In this document: piece after piece, positions 12,878-26,169 of the stretch
How the letters are laid out: every line of letters starts with the position of its first letter
How positions within the stretch are numbered: position 1 is the stretch's first letter
Source: Plantago elongata
Taxonomy: Eukaryota; Streptophyta; Magnoliopsida; Lamiales; Plantaginaceae
Length of the DNA stretch: 64,000 nt
Assembly: GCA_036897095.1 (NCBI GenBank)
Contig: JAYMSP010000212.1
Location: 1 to 64,000 of the forward strand
Reading direction: 5' to 3'
The notes under the pieces: model-generated
Databases searched by the model: none
The model's input: the letters and a program-made list of their open reading frames with translations, nothing else
What the model was told of the DNA's origin: nothing
Made by a program: the position numbers and the translations under genes

Positions 12878-14273
12878 ATGAACGACAACCAAATTGAATT
12901 GTTACTGAATATCATCCAAGGATGTCTTAGTTCAAACAATGTCCAGCCAACACCTCTTCAACCCGCTCCTGAGCCAGCCGAGCCTGCACAATCGAGGCTT
13001 GAAAGGAGACCCATGAGAGAAAGGATTGGGGAAGTCATCCGGGATAATGACCTCCGACATGTGATCAATAAGAGAACCAACTTCCGAGACCAGCAAGAAA
13101 GGAGTCCTGTAAGGGCTAGAGTCGAACCAACAAGGTCGAACCGGATAACCTCAAACCCGAGAAGAGTTGATGATCATATAGGATAGAGTGTCGTTGAGAT
13201 CAGAGCAGAAGAAGTACCTGGAACCGTCTTGGATCCGAGGAAAGGAGAGAGGTTAACACCCGAACAAATCTTTATCCAACAAAAGGCGTTGGAAACTGAA
13301 ATGGACAAACTCAGCAAGATGGTGAATGCGCATGATAAAGTAACAACCAGATCCCGAACCCATTAAGTGATATGATTCGAAGAGAGAAAAAGCCTTAAGA
13401 GTGTACCATTCCGAATTTGGAGCACTATTATGGAGATAGTTGTCCAACAACCCATCTTACTCGTTACGAGTCCAAGATGGACACTAACGGGTTGGATGAT
13501 AACCTCAAGGCACTCAATTTCTCTACCACTCTCTTCAGGGAGGCAATGGATTGGTGGACTAGCTTGCCTTCCGGACCCGTCAAATCTTTTGATGATGTAT
13601 CCGTACTCTTTTTGAAGAGATTCTAAAAATCTAAGAGAAGGAAAAGAACAGTGGAACACTTAGCCAACATCATTCAATCCGAGAATGAAGATCTTCGGAC
13701 CTTCTTGGATAGATTTAACTCGGAGGTTGGACAAGTAGAGGCACACAACATTAAAGAACGAGTCCATCATCTATATGCCAACACCACTAAACATGACCTC
13801 CGTAAAAAATTATTCGAGGAGGAGATTTTGAATGAAAAGCAACTCAAAGTCATTTGTGATCATGTCTTATATGGAGTGGAGTTCCGAAGGAACGTCCCCA
13901 TTAGAGCCGGATAAAAGAAAGCTAAGGAATCAGTCAGGCAAGAGGCACCCAAAACTTGGAACACGACTCAAGGAAGGATACCCAGGGTAAGCATGAGCCC
14001 CGAAGAGAGCGTACTCTGCCTAGGAGATATGCCGAGTTCACTCGTTTGAACCCTCCGAGAGAGGAGATCTTGTCAATAATGGTGGAAAAGAACCTGAATA
14101 TTCAGTGGCCTAGACCCTTCTTTTACAATAGAAAGGGTAAGGAAGCAAAGGCTTATTGTGCTTTTCACAAACAGACCGAGCATCCGACTGAAAAATGCAT
14201 CAAACTCAAGACTGAGATTGAGACATTGATCCAGAGCGGGCAATTGAAGGACCCAAATCCAACTCAAGACTAA
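12878..14273 (+). pseudogene. gag region of the gypsy fossil
   Basis: Recognised from the plant retrotransposon gag core (FREAMDWWTSLPSG followed by the usual LFLKRF strand and an LANIIQ...EDLRTFLDRF segment) and, near its end, a zinc-knuckle-like YCAFHKQTEHPTEKC motif. The product would be the particle-forming protein. Broken; fossil. Confidence 0.75.
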
Positions 14274-14629
14274 GATTGAGATTGAGACATTGACTCGGAC
14301 ATGATGATAGGGGCCCGAGGCCCAAATCCATGACACTCCCACCCCCTCCTAAAAACACTCCACCTCCAGAAGCAAGAAGATATGATGATTATCCGGAAGA
14401 AAGGGATCATGAGAATTTGTCCTATAGGGGACTCATCAATGCTATAGTCGGAGGGCTGAGTGGGGGAGATAGCCGGAATGCTAGGGAGAGAACTACTCAA
14501 GATATTCAGAATGGTGATTTGGTTCGGAACCCAATGCCTCTAAGGGGGTCTAATGTCATCTCCTTTGATGATAGCGAAATACCACCTCCAACATTTGGAG
14601 GAGGGGATACCCGACCCCCCAATGTATCC

Positions 14630-15100
14630 TTGGTAGTTTCCCTCGTAATTGCTACATACAAAGTCAATAAGGTATTGGTGGATACGGGGAAGCTCCTCGG
14701 ACATCATCTCTAAGCGAACCATCGACCAGCTGAACTTGGGGGAGATTGAGTATGGTAGTGTGCACACTTCTCTATCCGGATTTGGAGAAGTGATTGTCAC
14801 ACCCATCGGAACCATCAAGCTACAGGTGTCGATGGGCCCTTCTCCAAGGAGAGTGAGTCAGAGTGTCTTGTTCCTCGTGGTGGATAAGACATTCAACTAC
14901 AATGTTATCTTCGGACGACCAGGCCTTAATCAGTTCCGAGACATTTCGTCTCCGTTACACAACCGAGTCAAGTTCCCCACTCCTTACGGGGTCGGAGAGG
15001 AACTAGGCAATAGACGAGAAGCTTGGGAATGTTACATATTATCTAAAAACATAGCCGCCGATCCAGTACTTACGATCTCCAAGGTTCCGAGCCCAGCGCA
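14630..15100 (+). pseudogene. Aspartic protease region of the gypsy fossil
   Basis: Recognised from the VLVDTG strand, a following hydrophobic segment and the FNYNVIFGRPGLN motif typical of the protease-RT linker in plant gypsy elements. Broken; fossil. Confidence 0.7.
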
Positions 15101-15499
15101 ACCTCTGAAGACCAAATCGGGCAGGAGTGTTAGATCACAATTTCCCCAAGTCTGTTCAGATCGAGCCCCACGAGACCCTCAAAGAAATTCAGATCCTTGA
15201 GGGGAATCCGGACAAAAAAGACTAGGATTGGTACGAAAATGAACTTAGAGGTGGAGCTGAAATTGATACCATGTCTAAGGAAAAATTCATATATCTTTTC
15301 TTGGAGCGTGGATGACCTCAAAGGGATAGACCCGAGGGTAGCTGTTCACCGTCTGAACATGGATCCTACTGTCAAACACATCTGACAGAAGAGAAAGGAT
15401 TTTGGTCCGATTGAAGATGCTATCATCTCTGTAGAAGTAGATAGGCTATTGAAAGTCAGACATATCGAGGAGTTCAGATAGTCGGATTGGGTATGCAAT

Positions 15500-16650
15500 G
15501 TTGTCCTGGTTAAGAAGTCCCCTGAAAAATGGCGAATGTGTAATGATTTTACTCAGCTTAACAAGTTTTGTCCGAAGGATCCGTACCCTTTACCTCGGAT
15601 CGGTCAGTTGATAAACTCTACAGCCGGATGTGCTTTCCTAAGCTTTATGGATGCTTATCAAGGCTTCTACCAAATTCGGATGGTACATGAAGATGTCCCG
15701 AAGACAACCTTCTTCACAACAGGAGGAGTGTATTGCTTCAAGGTAATGCCATTCGGATCACAAGAATGTCGGGGCAACATATCAAAGGCTCGTAAACAAG
15801 ATGTTTAAAGAAGAGCTAGGAAAGACTATGGAAGTCTATGATGATATGTTGGTCAAGAGGAAAACTGAGGATAGTCACATTGAGCATTTGGAGAACTGCT
15901 TCGCCATCCTAAGGAAGTACATGATGAGTTTGAATCCGGATAAATGCACCTTCGGGGTTAAAGGGGGCAAGTTCCTCGGATACATGATCACGAAGAGAGG
16001 TATTAGTACCAATCCGGAGAATATCCGGGCAATCCTAGACTTACCTCAGCCCAAGAATGTTAATGAAGTGCAACAACTCATCGGAAGGGTCCTATACCTT
16101 AACAGGTTCATTTCGAGATCAACCGAGAAGAACTTGCCATTCTTCAAAATCCTCAGAAAAAGGGATAGATTTGAATGGACAAAGGAGTGTGAGGAAGCCT
16201 TCGAGAGCCTAAAAACCTACTTGCTCTCGCCTCCACTTTTGTCCAATCCAATCGAAGGGGAGCCCTTGTACTTGTACCTGGCTGTGACAAATGAAGCTAT
16301 GAGTTCCGTGCTAGTCCGGGTCCAAGGAAACAATCAGTTGCCCATATATTACCTAAGTAAAGCTCTTGCAGGACCCGAGCTGAGGTACCTTCACATTGAA
16401 AAGATAGCCTATGCATTAGACCACACGGCCCGAAGTCTTAAGCCTTACTTCAAATCCCATCAAGTTATTGTCTTAACCAATGAGCCCCTTAAGCAAGTGA
16501 CGAGAAGGCCGAAACAATTCGAAAGACTTTCGAAGTGGGCAATCGAACTTAAGTACGACATCTCGTATCAAGCTCCGTCAGCCAAGAAAGCCCAAGTACT
16601 AGCTGATTTTCTAGTCGACTTTCCGAAAGAGAGTACCAAGGATCCATAAC
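15500..16650 (+). pseudogene. Reverse transcriptase and RNase H region of the gypsy fossil
   Basis: Recognised from CNDFTQLNKFCPKDPYPLP and FMDAYQGFYQI (fingers and palm), YDDM in the active-site position, PDKCTFGV and FLGYMIT (thumb), then an RNase H-like YLAVTNEAMSSVLV and KALAGPELRY segment. Gypsy-type pol. Broken; fossil. Confidence 0.85.
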
Positions 16651-16879
16651 CCATGAGACTCGAATTAATAGATTCGGAAGTCCTACCCGAAGCTCCCCTA
16701 TCCGAATCAATGTCGATAGAAGAAGAAGAGTGCAAGACCATGAGAATGGTCTCTTCGGGGATCAATGGGTGTTTGTTGGGGAAGACTCAGATATAGTGAT
16801 GGAAGTCGTTCCTTCGAAGATCCTTCCAAGGACGATCAGATGCCTGAGTAAAGGAAACACCCGAAGAAGACTTGGGGAA

Positions 16880-17560
16880 ACAAGGTTCACCTTGGATCTT
16901 GTAAGTGGACGGATCATCCAACGGCAGACTCGGAGGGATAAGTATCCATCTCCGAAGTCTCGAAGGAGCTCAAGTGGACTATGCCATTACCCTAGACTTT
17001 CGGGTAACTAGCAACGAGTCTGAGTACGAAGCTCTCCTAGTAGGTCTTCGGATGGAAAAAGCCCTAAAGTAAAGAGGATCCAAGCTTATACAGACTCCTA
17101 ACTTGTCGAATCTCAATATTCAGGGGCCTTTACCACTAAGGGTCTGAATATGGTTCTATACCTAGAAAAGCTCAAAGAGGTAGTGTCAAACTTTGAGGAG
17201 TTTTCTCTTGAGAGGTTCGACATGTCATATAATGAAAAGGCAGAATCCCTTACTAAATTCGCTTCCGCATCCGGAGCTTTGGACATAAGAAGTATAATTC
17301 TCTTAACTCTCTGGACATCTTCTCTTCAAGGTCAGGAACTCCCAATATACCATCTAGACTCGGAGAGAACTTGGATGACTGATATTCTAGCGTATCTTCA
17401 GAATGGCATGTTACCTTCGGGTCCTGCAGAAGCCCAAAGAGTTCAAGCCGAGCACCTCGGTACTTCCTACTCGAAGATGATACAAGAGATCCTTCAAATG
17501 AACCCATTTGCGTTACCTTGGACCACAAGAGGCCCGGAGTGTTCTAGAAGAAATACATAG
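16880..17560 (+). pseudogene. Second RNase H-like and linker region of the gypsy fossil
   Basis: After the first RNase H the sequence contains a further RNase H-like block around 16900-17070, recognisable from the SNESEYEALLVGLRMEKALK-like stretch, followed by a linker up to the nested insertion. A second RNase H of this kind is known from the Tat lineage. Broken; fossil. Confidence 0.6.
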
Positions 17561-17567
17561 TGGCAGT

Positions 17568-20500
17568 TGTAAGAGCCGCAAAAATTCGGTACGTGTTAGA
17601 AATTAATTTAAAAATTTATATTATTATTTCGAAACTAAACCGTGAATATTGGGTCAAATTTAAAAATTAAACGTCGAGCGAAAATGCTAGAAAATCATTA
17701 ACGGGTAATAAAATAATAATAAAAAAAATATTTATTTTAATTTTTATATGGCTTAAGTTCGACTTGAATATCGCCCGGGAATCGATTTCACATTTTTATG
17801 GAATTTATATACGAGCCGTTTGGGATCCAGAAGAAGTCAGGAGTATATAGTGATAAAAAGACCATAAGACCCTTCACTTATCTTCTTCATTTCCCCCAAA
17901 TACCAGCCCTTCCTGTTCCAAACCAAATCGGCCTCCTCCGTCATTTCCTTCCCCTCCGCTCCGGTTCCCTTCCAAAACCGCCACCCTCGGATCGAACCAA
18001 GGCATGGAAGACATGTAGCAGGCAGCGTGGCATGCGGAGGAGTCGCGCGGCCGCATGGCCACCGCGTGTCCATCGTTCCTTGCGTCACCACACCAGATAA
18101 TCAATTATTGTGAGATAATCACGGTTAACATTAATTAATGATAAGCTAAAAATCGGTAAGCTTAATTAATTACTTGCATATAATTAATAATTACCTATTA
18201 CCGGTTATTAATCAAGGTATGATAACAGAATACTGTTGGGGAAATGTTACGGGAAATTACAATTGTTCTTACGTAAAACGTTAAGTAGTATTATTCCTGT
18301 AGCAGGAGCTCGAAGCTGCATATCAGCCCAACCAAGTAAGCATTATTCGGCATCAGGCTCTGGGGAATATAAAGTGCCTCCATCTTGTTAGTGTTAAGCT
18401 TATCTGTTCAGTTACGTCGAGTCGTAACATTGGACCTGACATTAGGACGTGTAGAATGTCTGACCGTACCGATATTCCGCTGACTCTCTAATAGACTCTG
18501 ACCCCTGATATGATTGTAATATGATAAGCGAATGTGATGTCCTGTGTCTGTTCAGTTTACTGTCTATATTTCTATACCTGTGTTACTGTCTATCTTTCTG
18601 CACCTGAGTCCGTTTATTGTTACTGTCTGTCTTCCTGCACCTGTGTCTGTCCAGTGTTGCTGTCTGTCTTGCTACACCTATGTTTGTTAGTGTTCCGGTC
18701 CATCTTCCGTGCCGGTGTCTTTTCAGTGTTACTGTTTGTGTTTCGGTACTTGTGTCTGTCCTCTGTACCTGACCTCAAGAAATTATGTGACTTTATTGAC
18801 CGTCAATCTGCATCTGTTGTTTGACCGTGACTTGTTACCCGCCACTTGGCATCCTTGTTATTGTTGTATCCCGACATCCGGCATCCGTGTTTGACTTTGT
18901 TGACAGCCATCCGGCCCTCGTGCTTTCACTTTAACCACCCGCCACCCGGCACTTGTGTTTACCTTTGTTGACCGCCATCCGTCACTTGTGTTTGACCTTG
19001 TTAACCGCCAACCGGCATTCTATTGATACGTCGTTCGCCATTGGGCACCCTTGTTATCCCTGATACATGTTGTTCGTCCTCCTGATTGTACTGTTCGCCT
19101 TTTGGCGATATTGGTTGTCAGTGTTCTCTGCCATTCGGCACCAGTGCTTGTTCTCGTGTCCTGCCCCTGTAATCGTGTTTAGTCCTGTGATCGCCTGTTT
19201 GACACTTGTTGGAAACCAAGAATAAGTAACTTGTACGTGTACAGTTTTGCCTGTTTGATCCGATCCTAGTAACCTGACTGATAAGCCTATGCGGCATCTT
19301 GTTATCTGCCTTTGTGGCATCTTGTTACATGGCCTTTGTGGCATCTTGTTATATGCCCTCTGGGGCATCCTATTATATGCCTGCGTGGCATTCTGTCTTG
19401 TATGGGCCCAGGGACAGCGGGTGTAGTTAGGGCCGGGCGGAATGGATCGACGGTCTGGCTATATCTCCTGTACCCACAGATCCCCGGACACCCCAATGGT
19501 ATTGACGGTGCAGGTGATCGATACCGTTCCGTGTACCGGGCCGACATGGACTTAAGCATGTCGTCTGCTTGCTTGCGAGGTCGCTCCTCGACGGAGTAAT
19601 AAGGTAGTCATGTTGCCCTTCGTGGCCATCTTGTGGTGTGAAATGGTTGGTCCTGTCTCGTGAAAATTTCTGGAAATCCAGGATCGGGAATCTGTCTTGC
19701 TTGATAAGTGTGTTCTCCTGTCTTGTGTAATAAGTGTTTCGTGTTTTCCTATCACAAGTGAACTTTGTCTTGTATTAGTGTCTATGTCTGTTTTCTTGCT
19801 TGTCTTAAAATTTTTACTCACTAAGTCGTTAGACTTACCCTCTCTGTCCTGTTTTATTCCTTCCATTCCCAGGTAGTGATTGCGAGTACATGGTAGATGA
19901 TTGGGTAGATTGACCAAGCATTAATAGTCAGACCAGACCTTTTTCCGCTGCCATGTATTGGTTGTTTGGGAAATAATTGCATCGGCAAGTACTTTTCCTT
20001 GTACAGTTTCCAGTATTATGTTAATTCGTTTGCGTTATATTCTGGTTATGGTTTCCTCTTATCCGACACTAATTGATCAACCGCGCTTCGGGTGGTTGGG
20101 AAAACTCAGAGGTGGCACCTGATCCGGTACCCACCGGGCGGGTGCTATAGTTTATGTGTGTGTTTTATGCATTACGTTACGAGGTACCCTTTGGAGATGT
20201 AAAGAATAATAATTTTGGTATTTATATATTTTTGGGATGTTCGGCACAATCCTTGACGTCCGGACCAGATCTGGGGCGTTACAGATCATGTTCATACTCG
20301 CATTTCATGCATGCTTGATTGTCCTCACTGAGTCGTATGGCTGACCCTCTCTCATTTAATAATGCTTTTCCCAGGACAAGAGCACGAGGTGAGGTTCGGG
20401 TAGATAGACTAACATACCGTGTGTAGACTTTGTACCGCTGCCACTTGTTAAGACGTGTGTTTCTTTTATTAATGAATCATAACATTATAATCGAGTTTGT

Positions 20501-20580
20501 AATAAGTATTACTTTTGATATATCGAAGTATTTGGAAGTCGGCATATTCCCTGACGTCCGGACCAGGTCGGGGCCTTACA
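17568..20580. mobile_element. Nested LTR-type insertion (probable solo LTR, Del/Tekay-like)
   Basis: It starts TGTAAG and ends CTTACA and is flanked by the 5-bp duplication GCAGT (17563-17567 and 20581-20585), so it inserted into the pol region of the gypsy fossil and is younger than it. No gag or pol motif is present over 3,013 bp, which suits a long solo LTR. A second LTR-like end (GGGGCGTTACA) occurs at 20273-20283, and the last 300 bases repeat the organisation of the preceding 470 (CTCACT-AGTCGT, CCCTCTCT, CCCAGG, CCGCTGCCA, TGACGTCCGGACCAG). The unit therefore carries two successive 3' ends. Family assignment rests on end motifs only. Confidence 0.75.
18534..19395. repeat. Imperfect minisatellite arrays inside the nested LTR
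   Basis: Three adjacent imperfect arrays are visible. About 18534-18775: CTGTGTCTGT / GTTACTGTCTGTC units rich in pyrimidine on the plus strand. About 18830-19030: units of the form TTGACCGCCATCCGGCACTTGTGTT. About 19285-19395: GGCATCTTGTTATATGCC units, roughly 25 bp long. They make spurious open frames on both strands. Confidence 0.65.
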
Positions 20581-20589
20581 GCAGTTGTG

Positions 20590-21615
20590 ATAGTCATTCT
20601 AGGGGGGAGGACTTTGGCACATAAGATCATCTGGCAGGGCTATTCCTGGACGACAATTGACAAGGACTCAGCTAACTTCATGCGACCATGCAGTGATTGT
20701 CAATTGTACGCCAACATTCCTCACATGCGCATCAATCTGATGATTCTGTCAATCATCTCATGTCAGTTCAATCAATGGGGCATTGATATCATAAGACCTT
20801 TTCCTTGGGGAGATCAACAAAAGAAATTCCTGATTGTGGTTGTAGAATACTTCACAAAATGGGTTGAAGCCGAAGCAGTGGCTACCATCACGGAGGCCCG
20901 GGTCCAGACCTTTATCTGGAAAAATATCATTTGTCGCTTCAGACTCTCAATGATTCTTGTCACGGACAACGGAGCCCAATTCTCCGTACACAAGCTTAAG
21001 GAATGGTGCAAATCCTTGAAGATCGAGCAACTCTTTACTTCTACCGGATATCCCCAAGCCAATGGACAAGTCAAGTCGACCAACCAAACCATTGTGAAAT
21101 CTTGGAGAAAAGACTCAAAACTTTCCAAGGAAGTTGGGTCGAGGATTTGGATGGTGTACTTTGGGCACATCGGACTACACCAAGGACTACAACCCAGGAA
21201 ACCCCCTTCTCCTTAGTGTATGGATTCGAGGTTGTCATTCCCTCGGAGGTCATTGTTGAGACTCAGAGAGTCCGGCAGTATCAGCCCGAAGAGAATGAGA
21301 AAGCTCGGATCTATGAGCTCGAGCTCCTGGAGGATAAGAGAAATTCTTCACTAGATCATATCCTTAGATATCAGAGTTCCATCGCCCGAGCCTACAACAA
21401 GAATGTGTGAAACAAGGACTTCCAAGTTGGAGACTTGGTCCTAAGGAGGGTGGATAGATATCCTTAGCCACGATGGAAAACTCAAGCCTAATTGGGAAGG
21501 CCTCTATAAGATCATTGGGGTAAGGAACAATCAGAGCTTCGAGATGGAAGACCTTGAAGGAAGAGTACTCAAGAGAACCTGGAACACAACGAATTTGCAG
21601 AAGTTTTATGCTTAG
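20590..21615 (+). pseudogene. Integrase region of the gypsy fossil
   Basis: Recognised from the CSDCQLYANIPH zinc-binding-side motif, WGIDIIRPFPWG, FTKWVEAEAVATIT, VTDNGAQF and GYPQANGQV of the retroviral-type integrase core, then VLWAHRTTPRTTTQETPFSLVYG and a C-terminal chromatin/DNA-binding tail ending near 21615. Its position after RT/RNase H defines the Ty3/gypsy order. Broken; fossil. Confidence 0.85.
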
Positions 21616-22149
21616 GATGTTATTGATCATTTCTGTTTTGTTCAAAGTTGTTCCAAAGGTCATTTTGACCCACCGTTTGTAATTGTGTTTCCGTCAAATC
21701 AACACAACGACTATCTTTTTCAACAATTGATCTCTTTACTCCCGGATACATTTTCCTCGGACAAAGATTTCCGGGTATGATATATTCGGACTAAGAAATG
21801 ATTGTTAGTCAAAACACAATTCATAAACGTTCGGATGAATCATATAAACATCTGAACATAAATTTACTTCGCCGAAAAGAGGAAAAAAGGAGCTACATAA
21901 AAATATCCGAACAAAATAGACAATATATATTCCGAGCTAAAAAGAGTTGCAAATACACAAAACATTCAACATAAGGTAAAATCAATCCGGATGCATGGCC
22001 GAAGCCACACCATCAACAAATAGTACCCGAAACAAAGCAGAGAATTAAAAGTATTCGGGACGAAATAAGATGATGCGAGAATATAAAAATTGTCTTAAGG
22101 TCCGAAGACCATACATTTATACGGAGCATACTCCGCCTTAAATTTATGT

Positions 22150-25100
22150 CTTCATTCTGGGACTTGCAAAGACCCCTCTCCAGTTGCTTCCTTGGATTTT
22201 TCAACTTCATGCCTCCTCTTCATCTCCTCAAAGTACTTCGGAGCCTCTGCCATCAAATCCAGCTCTGGGTGTCCGATGACTGGAGCCGAGAGTGTCAACC
22301 AGTCCCGATTGTGCTCCGGATAGGTTTTGAGAGGGACCAATAGATGTTGCAGCAGTATATCAGGCATGAACTCCGGAAGGAAGGAACCACCATGGTTGAA
22401 CTTCAGGTCAACTGTCTCCGAGGCAACCAGCTCCACGAACTCGTCTTTCATCAGTTCGGCATCATCCAACGGTTCTCCGGTGGAGCGGGTGCCATCCGGA
22501 TTATTATAAGCACTCAGGACCTCGGACTTCGGATCAAAATCATCCGGTAGTTTCCTTTCAGCTGAAGTTGGCCTATAGCCGCTTTGAATCCCTCACTCCG
22601 GGCATCATCTCCGGAGGTCTGGAGATAGAATTTGCAAGAGGGCGAAGTCAGGAAGTCCCGAACAGCCTCAATCCGAGTCGTTTGGAGATTGTGGAGCATC
22701 TGATCTTTGAAGCTTCGGGTCATCTCCAGGAAGTCCGATAAGCCTTCTTAAGCACCTTATAGTCGGTCTGGACTTTGGTCAGATCTTGTGCTAGATCATT
22801 CCGGTTCTCGACCAACTTCCTCATCTTCAAGGACACAGATTGGTACTTCCTCTTGTAACCCTGATACTTCCCCTCCATTTCCCTCACAGTGGCTTCGGAC
22901 TTGGAGAGCTGAGTGTCTATCTCGGTTCTCTCTCTAGCCACAACAATGCAAGCCCTGACGGCCGCATACAGATGCATGGAAGAAGTCCGGAGGAATTAGC
23001 ATTGTAACGATGGACAACAAATCCAAAACAAGTTTAGGTACTTCGGATGTCTTACCTTCCGGTTTTCCGCAGCCAGTTCGACCATCCTCTCCACCTCATT
23101 CATTGCAACCATTCAGGTCACCTCGGCCTCTAAGTCATCATCCGAGCTGGGACTTCAATTAGCTTTCCCTTCCCCTTCTTTGCCGGGGGAATTGGACCTT
23201 TAGATGCCCTTTTGGATCCTGACACCGCATTTGTGGAAAAAGATTCGGATGGCTTGGCAGATCCGGAGCCAACAGGTTTGGGAGGCCTTTCAGCATCAAC
23301 AACCTTCCCAACTATGGTCTTGCCCTGCTTCGGAGTGGGCATTTTTACCGGGTCCTGGCCTTGGTAGACCCGTTACAGATTCTGGTCCAGAAAGGTGGCA
23401 GCAGTGACGGGCTCTTCCATCGAAAAAGTAGTGGAGACCTTGATGGTCCGGGACTGCAGCTTATCTGCGATCTCCTGCTCTTGGTTCTCTTTATGCTTCC
23501 TCTTCAATTCTAACTCTGCAAAGGAAAACATACAGGTTAGATCCGAGCAAGCTAGTATCCATAATATCTACACTTAGAACATATTTTCAAAAAAAATAGC
23601 AGGGGACAGAAACAATCCAGCGAGCTTCAGATATCTATTTGTTCGGCCCTATCACTAACCAAAGTCATGATCCAGATTGCCATGATAGCATTCAACGGTC
23701 AATCCGGCCAGGTAGGGCAAAGGCTAACAGATCAACCCTTGGAAGAAATATTTTTGGGTCCGATGCTTTTTTCGGAGACCTCGCATCCACAAAGGAAAGT
23801 TTTGTGCCGGAGTGCGGGTGAAAGTGAAAGTCTCTCGGGAGAAGACACACGGGAACACCCATTTTTCCCGACTTGATTCGGGTTGGGCAACCTTCAGAGC
23901 CGGACGGACGAAGAAGAATTTCCGCCACCATTCCACACCGAGGGATGAGATCGGATCCTTAAAGAAGGTATACTCGGACCGAACTAGGAATGAGTAAAAG
24001 TTCGGATGAGATTCACTAGCTTTGATTTCAAAAAGCATCCAGAAGTTAGTGGTATTCAAGGCGATTCCCAGATGCTTGCACAAGACGCCGAAGCACATCA
24101 AGTTGCCCAAAAAGTTAGGGATGATTTGGTGCAGACTCAAATCGAGATCATTGAGGATCTGAAGAAATTGAGGAGCAACAGGAAGTCTGAATCTGCAATG
24201 AAGCGAGACTTCATAGACCACCATGCATCCTTCCGGAGGATTGTAAAAAGCATGTTGTGGATCTGGAGCAATCAACTCAAAAGACTCAGGGATCTCGTAT
24301 TTGGCTCGGATCTCCTTCAACCTCTCGATGGTTATTTCGTTGGCTCTGGTTGGAAGGGTTTCGGCCAAAGTTAATTCTCCAGCAATGTTCGGGTGAACAA
24401 CCTCATCCCTACTCCTCGGATATTTGATCTCGTATACCCGATCACTTGACATCCCCACGGATGTACCGACCTGGCCCTCGTAATCCTCTTCCTATTCTCC
24501 GGCCTCAACACATTTGGCGGTTTCAGCCCTCTCTTCAACTTCATCCTCTTCTTCCTCCTCCTCTTCCTTCGCAAAGGTCACCGGAGGTACTTCAGCAGCC
24601 GAAGATTCTTCCTCATCCAGATTTATTACTTCGATAGTTCGGAGGGGAGTCACCATTCAGACTGTGTCCTCAATACCCGCCTCATAGGCGGCAACATCCG
24701 GAGCCTCGTCGGCTGTATCCTCCACCATCTCGATTAGAGGTTCCTGGAGATCCGGGATAAAGGGTAATTGGTAAGCTCGAATAAGAGTATTATAACCCAG
24801 ACTACGGCATAAGAGACCGTCCTCAGGAGGGAGATCACCACCATAGGATCCAGAGGCAGTCCTTACCTCTCGGGTGGTAGTCTCGTGGGACGCCAATGCC
24901 TGAGAATCAGAGGAACTCGAGTAATCTTGGCGATCCGGATCCTTAGAACCGGGTACTACAAGGCGATATGAAGGGTTACTTACCTCCGTACACGTCTCTA
25001 TTTCTATCGGCACGTGTTCCTGCTCTGGCTCTTCGGCGACATCCTCAACCTCAATGTCAATCCGTTCTTCCGAAGTGACGGAGTACAAATTAGTACCCGG

Positions 25101-25166
25101 GCGCGAGCCTGGCTCGGATCTGTAACTGCGATCTTCAGGTACGTTCTGTCTATCACTATCGCACAT
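22150..25166 (-). pseudogene. Antisense accessory unit 1 of the gypsy fossil (Transposase_28-like)
   Basis: On the strand opposite to gag-pol there is an acidic Ser/Glu-rich N-terminal segment (24657-25166), a globular block (23724-24458) containing IPESFELIAPDPQHAF and EVSLHCRFRLPVAPQF, a Lys/Glu-rich coiled-coil segment (22720-22977) and an acidic C-terminal segment (22152-22469). The globular block matches my memory of the 'putative gypsy type transposon' family (Pfam PF04195, Transposase_28), found as antisense frames in Tat-lineage elements; its function is unknown. The segments may be exons of one transcript. Part of a broken element. Confidence 0.65.
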
Positions 25167-25623
25167 CCTAAGGAAGGAAGGAAAGGATAAGTCTAAATGG
25201 TCCGAGACGACCTAGGCAAGCAATATGCGACGATTTTATCCAAGGCACTTATCTTCGAACCCTAGTTCCGGAGTTCTTAGTCCTCACTTAGTTCGGAGTT
25301 AGTAGGCGCAGTCAGTTCTCTACGAATTACCCTACTCGACTATTCGTGCCAGAATTTTCGGTAACTTCCGAATGAATAATAATATCCAATTCGACGATAT
25401 ATACAAAGCATGAATACATCACATACAATAATACATGACGAGATAGACAACATGCATTTTCGAAGTAAACAGGCACGAAGATACGGATACTTACTTGATT
25501 TAATTCGGAGATTGTATTGAAGGCAGATTTTGCTTCGGAAGTCTCAGATGCTCTGCTTCGGATGCTATTTCACTCGCAAATCCACTCTCTAGAATAACGT
25601 TGCAATTGACACTGACGACGACC

Positions 25624-25634
25624 CTATTTATAGA
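25624..25634 (-). promoter_or_regulatory. TATA box of antisense unit 1
   Basis: Minus strand reads CTCTATAAATAGGG, a near-perfect plant TATA box, about 460 bases upstream of the first antisense ATG (25166). Its strength and orientation support antisense transcription into unit 1. Confidence 0.6.
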
Positions 25635-26169
25635 GGGGGATAATTTGAGAAATTCAACCGTCTTGAAGATCATGCCCACGATCTAACCGCCCACTACTTT
25701 TGATCAAATGGCTGAGATCATTTGGGAAGTTGAAAAGATGTATTCGGACATCGACACTTTTGACGACGTCTAATATCCCTCGGATGCCACAAACCTTCGG
25801 ATGAGGATACCTCTGATATACCAAACTTACCAATCGAAACTGGAGGAATTTGTTTATTTCCTAGTAAACTTATTCACTTTGGATACATTTCACCCGTTCA
25901 TCTATGTTTGTCATCTTCGGATCTCGAATGGACCCAAGCACCCTATTTGCTTCGGATTGTCGAATCATTTCACAACGCAAGCACAATGAGTTGTTTGAAA
26001 TAGACGAGGCATTAATTAGATCCAACAAACACAAAATTTGATATATGTAAAACTAGTACATATATCCGGAGGATCACTCAAGTTCAGACGGAGCAAAATA
26101 AGGGTTAATAAGTTACAGAAGTCGAATAATACTTGTCCGAAGTAGCAAAAGATGTAAAAGATTACATTT

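Noticed and set aside
18534-19917. Several 60-120 codon frames in the nested LTR
   Set aside because: They arise from minisatellite units and encode low-complexity sequence on both strands.
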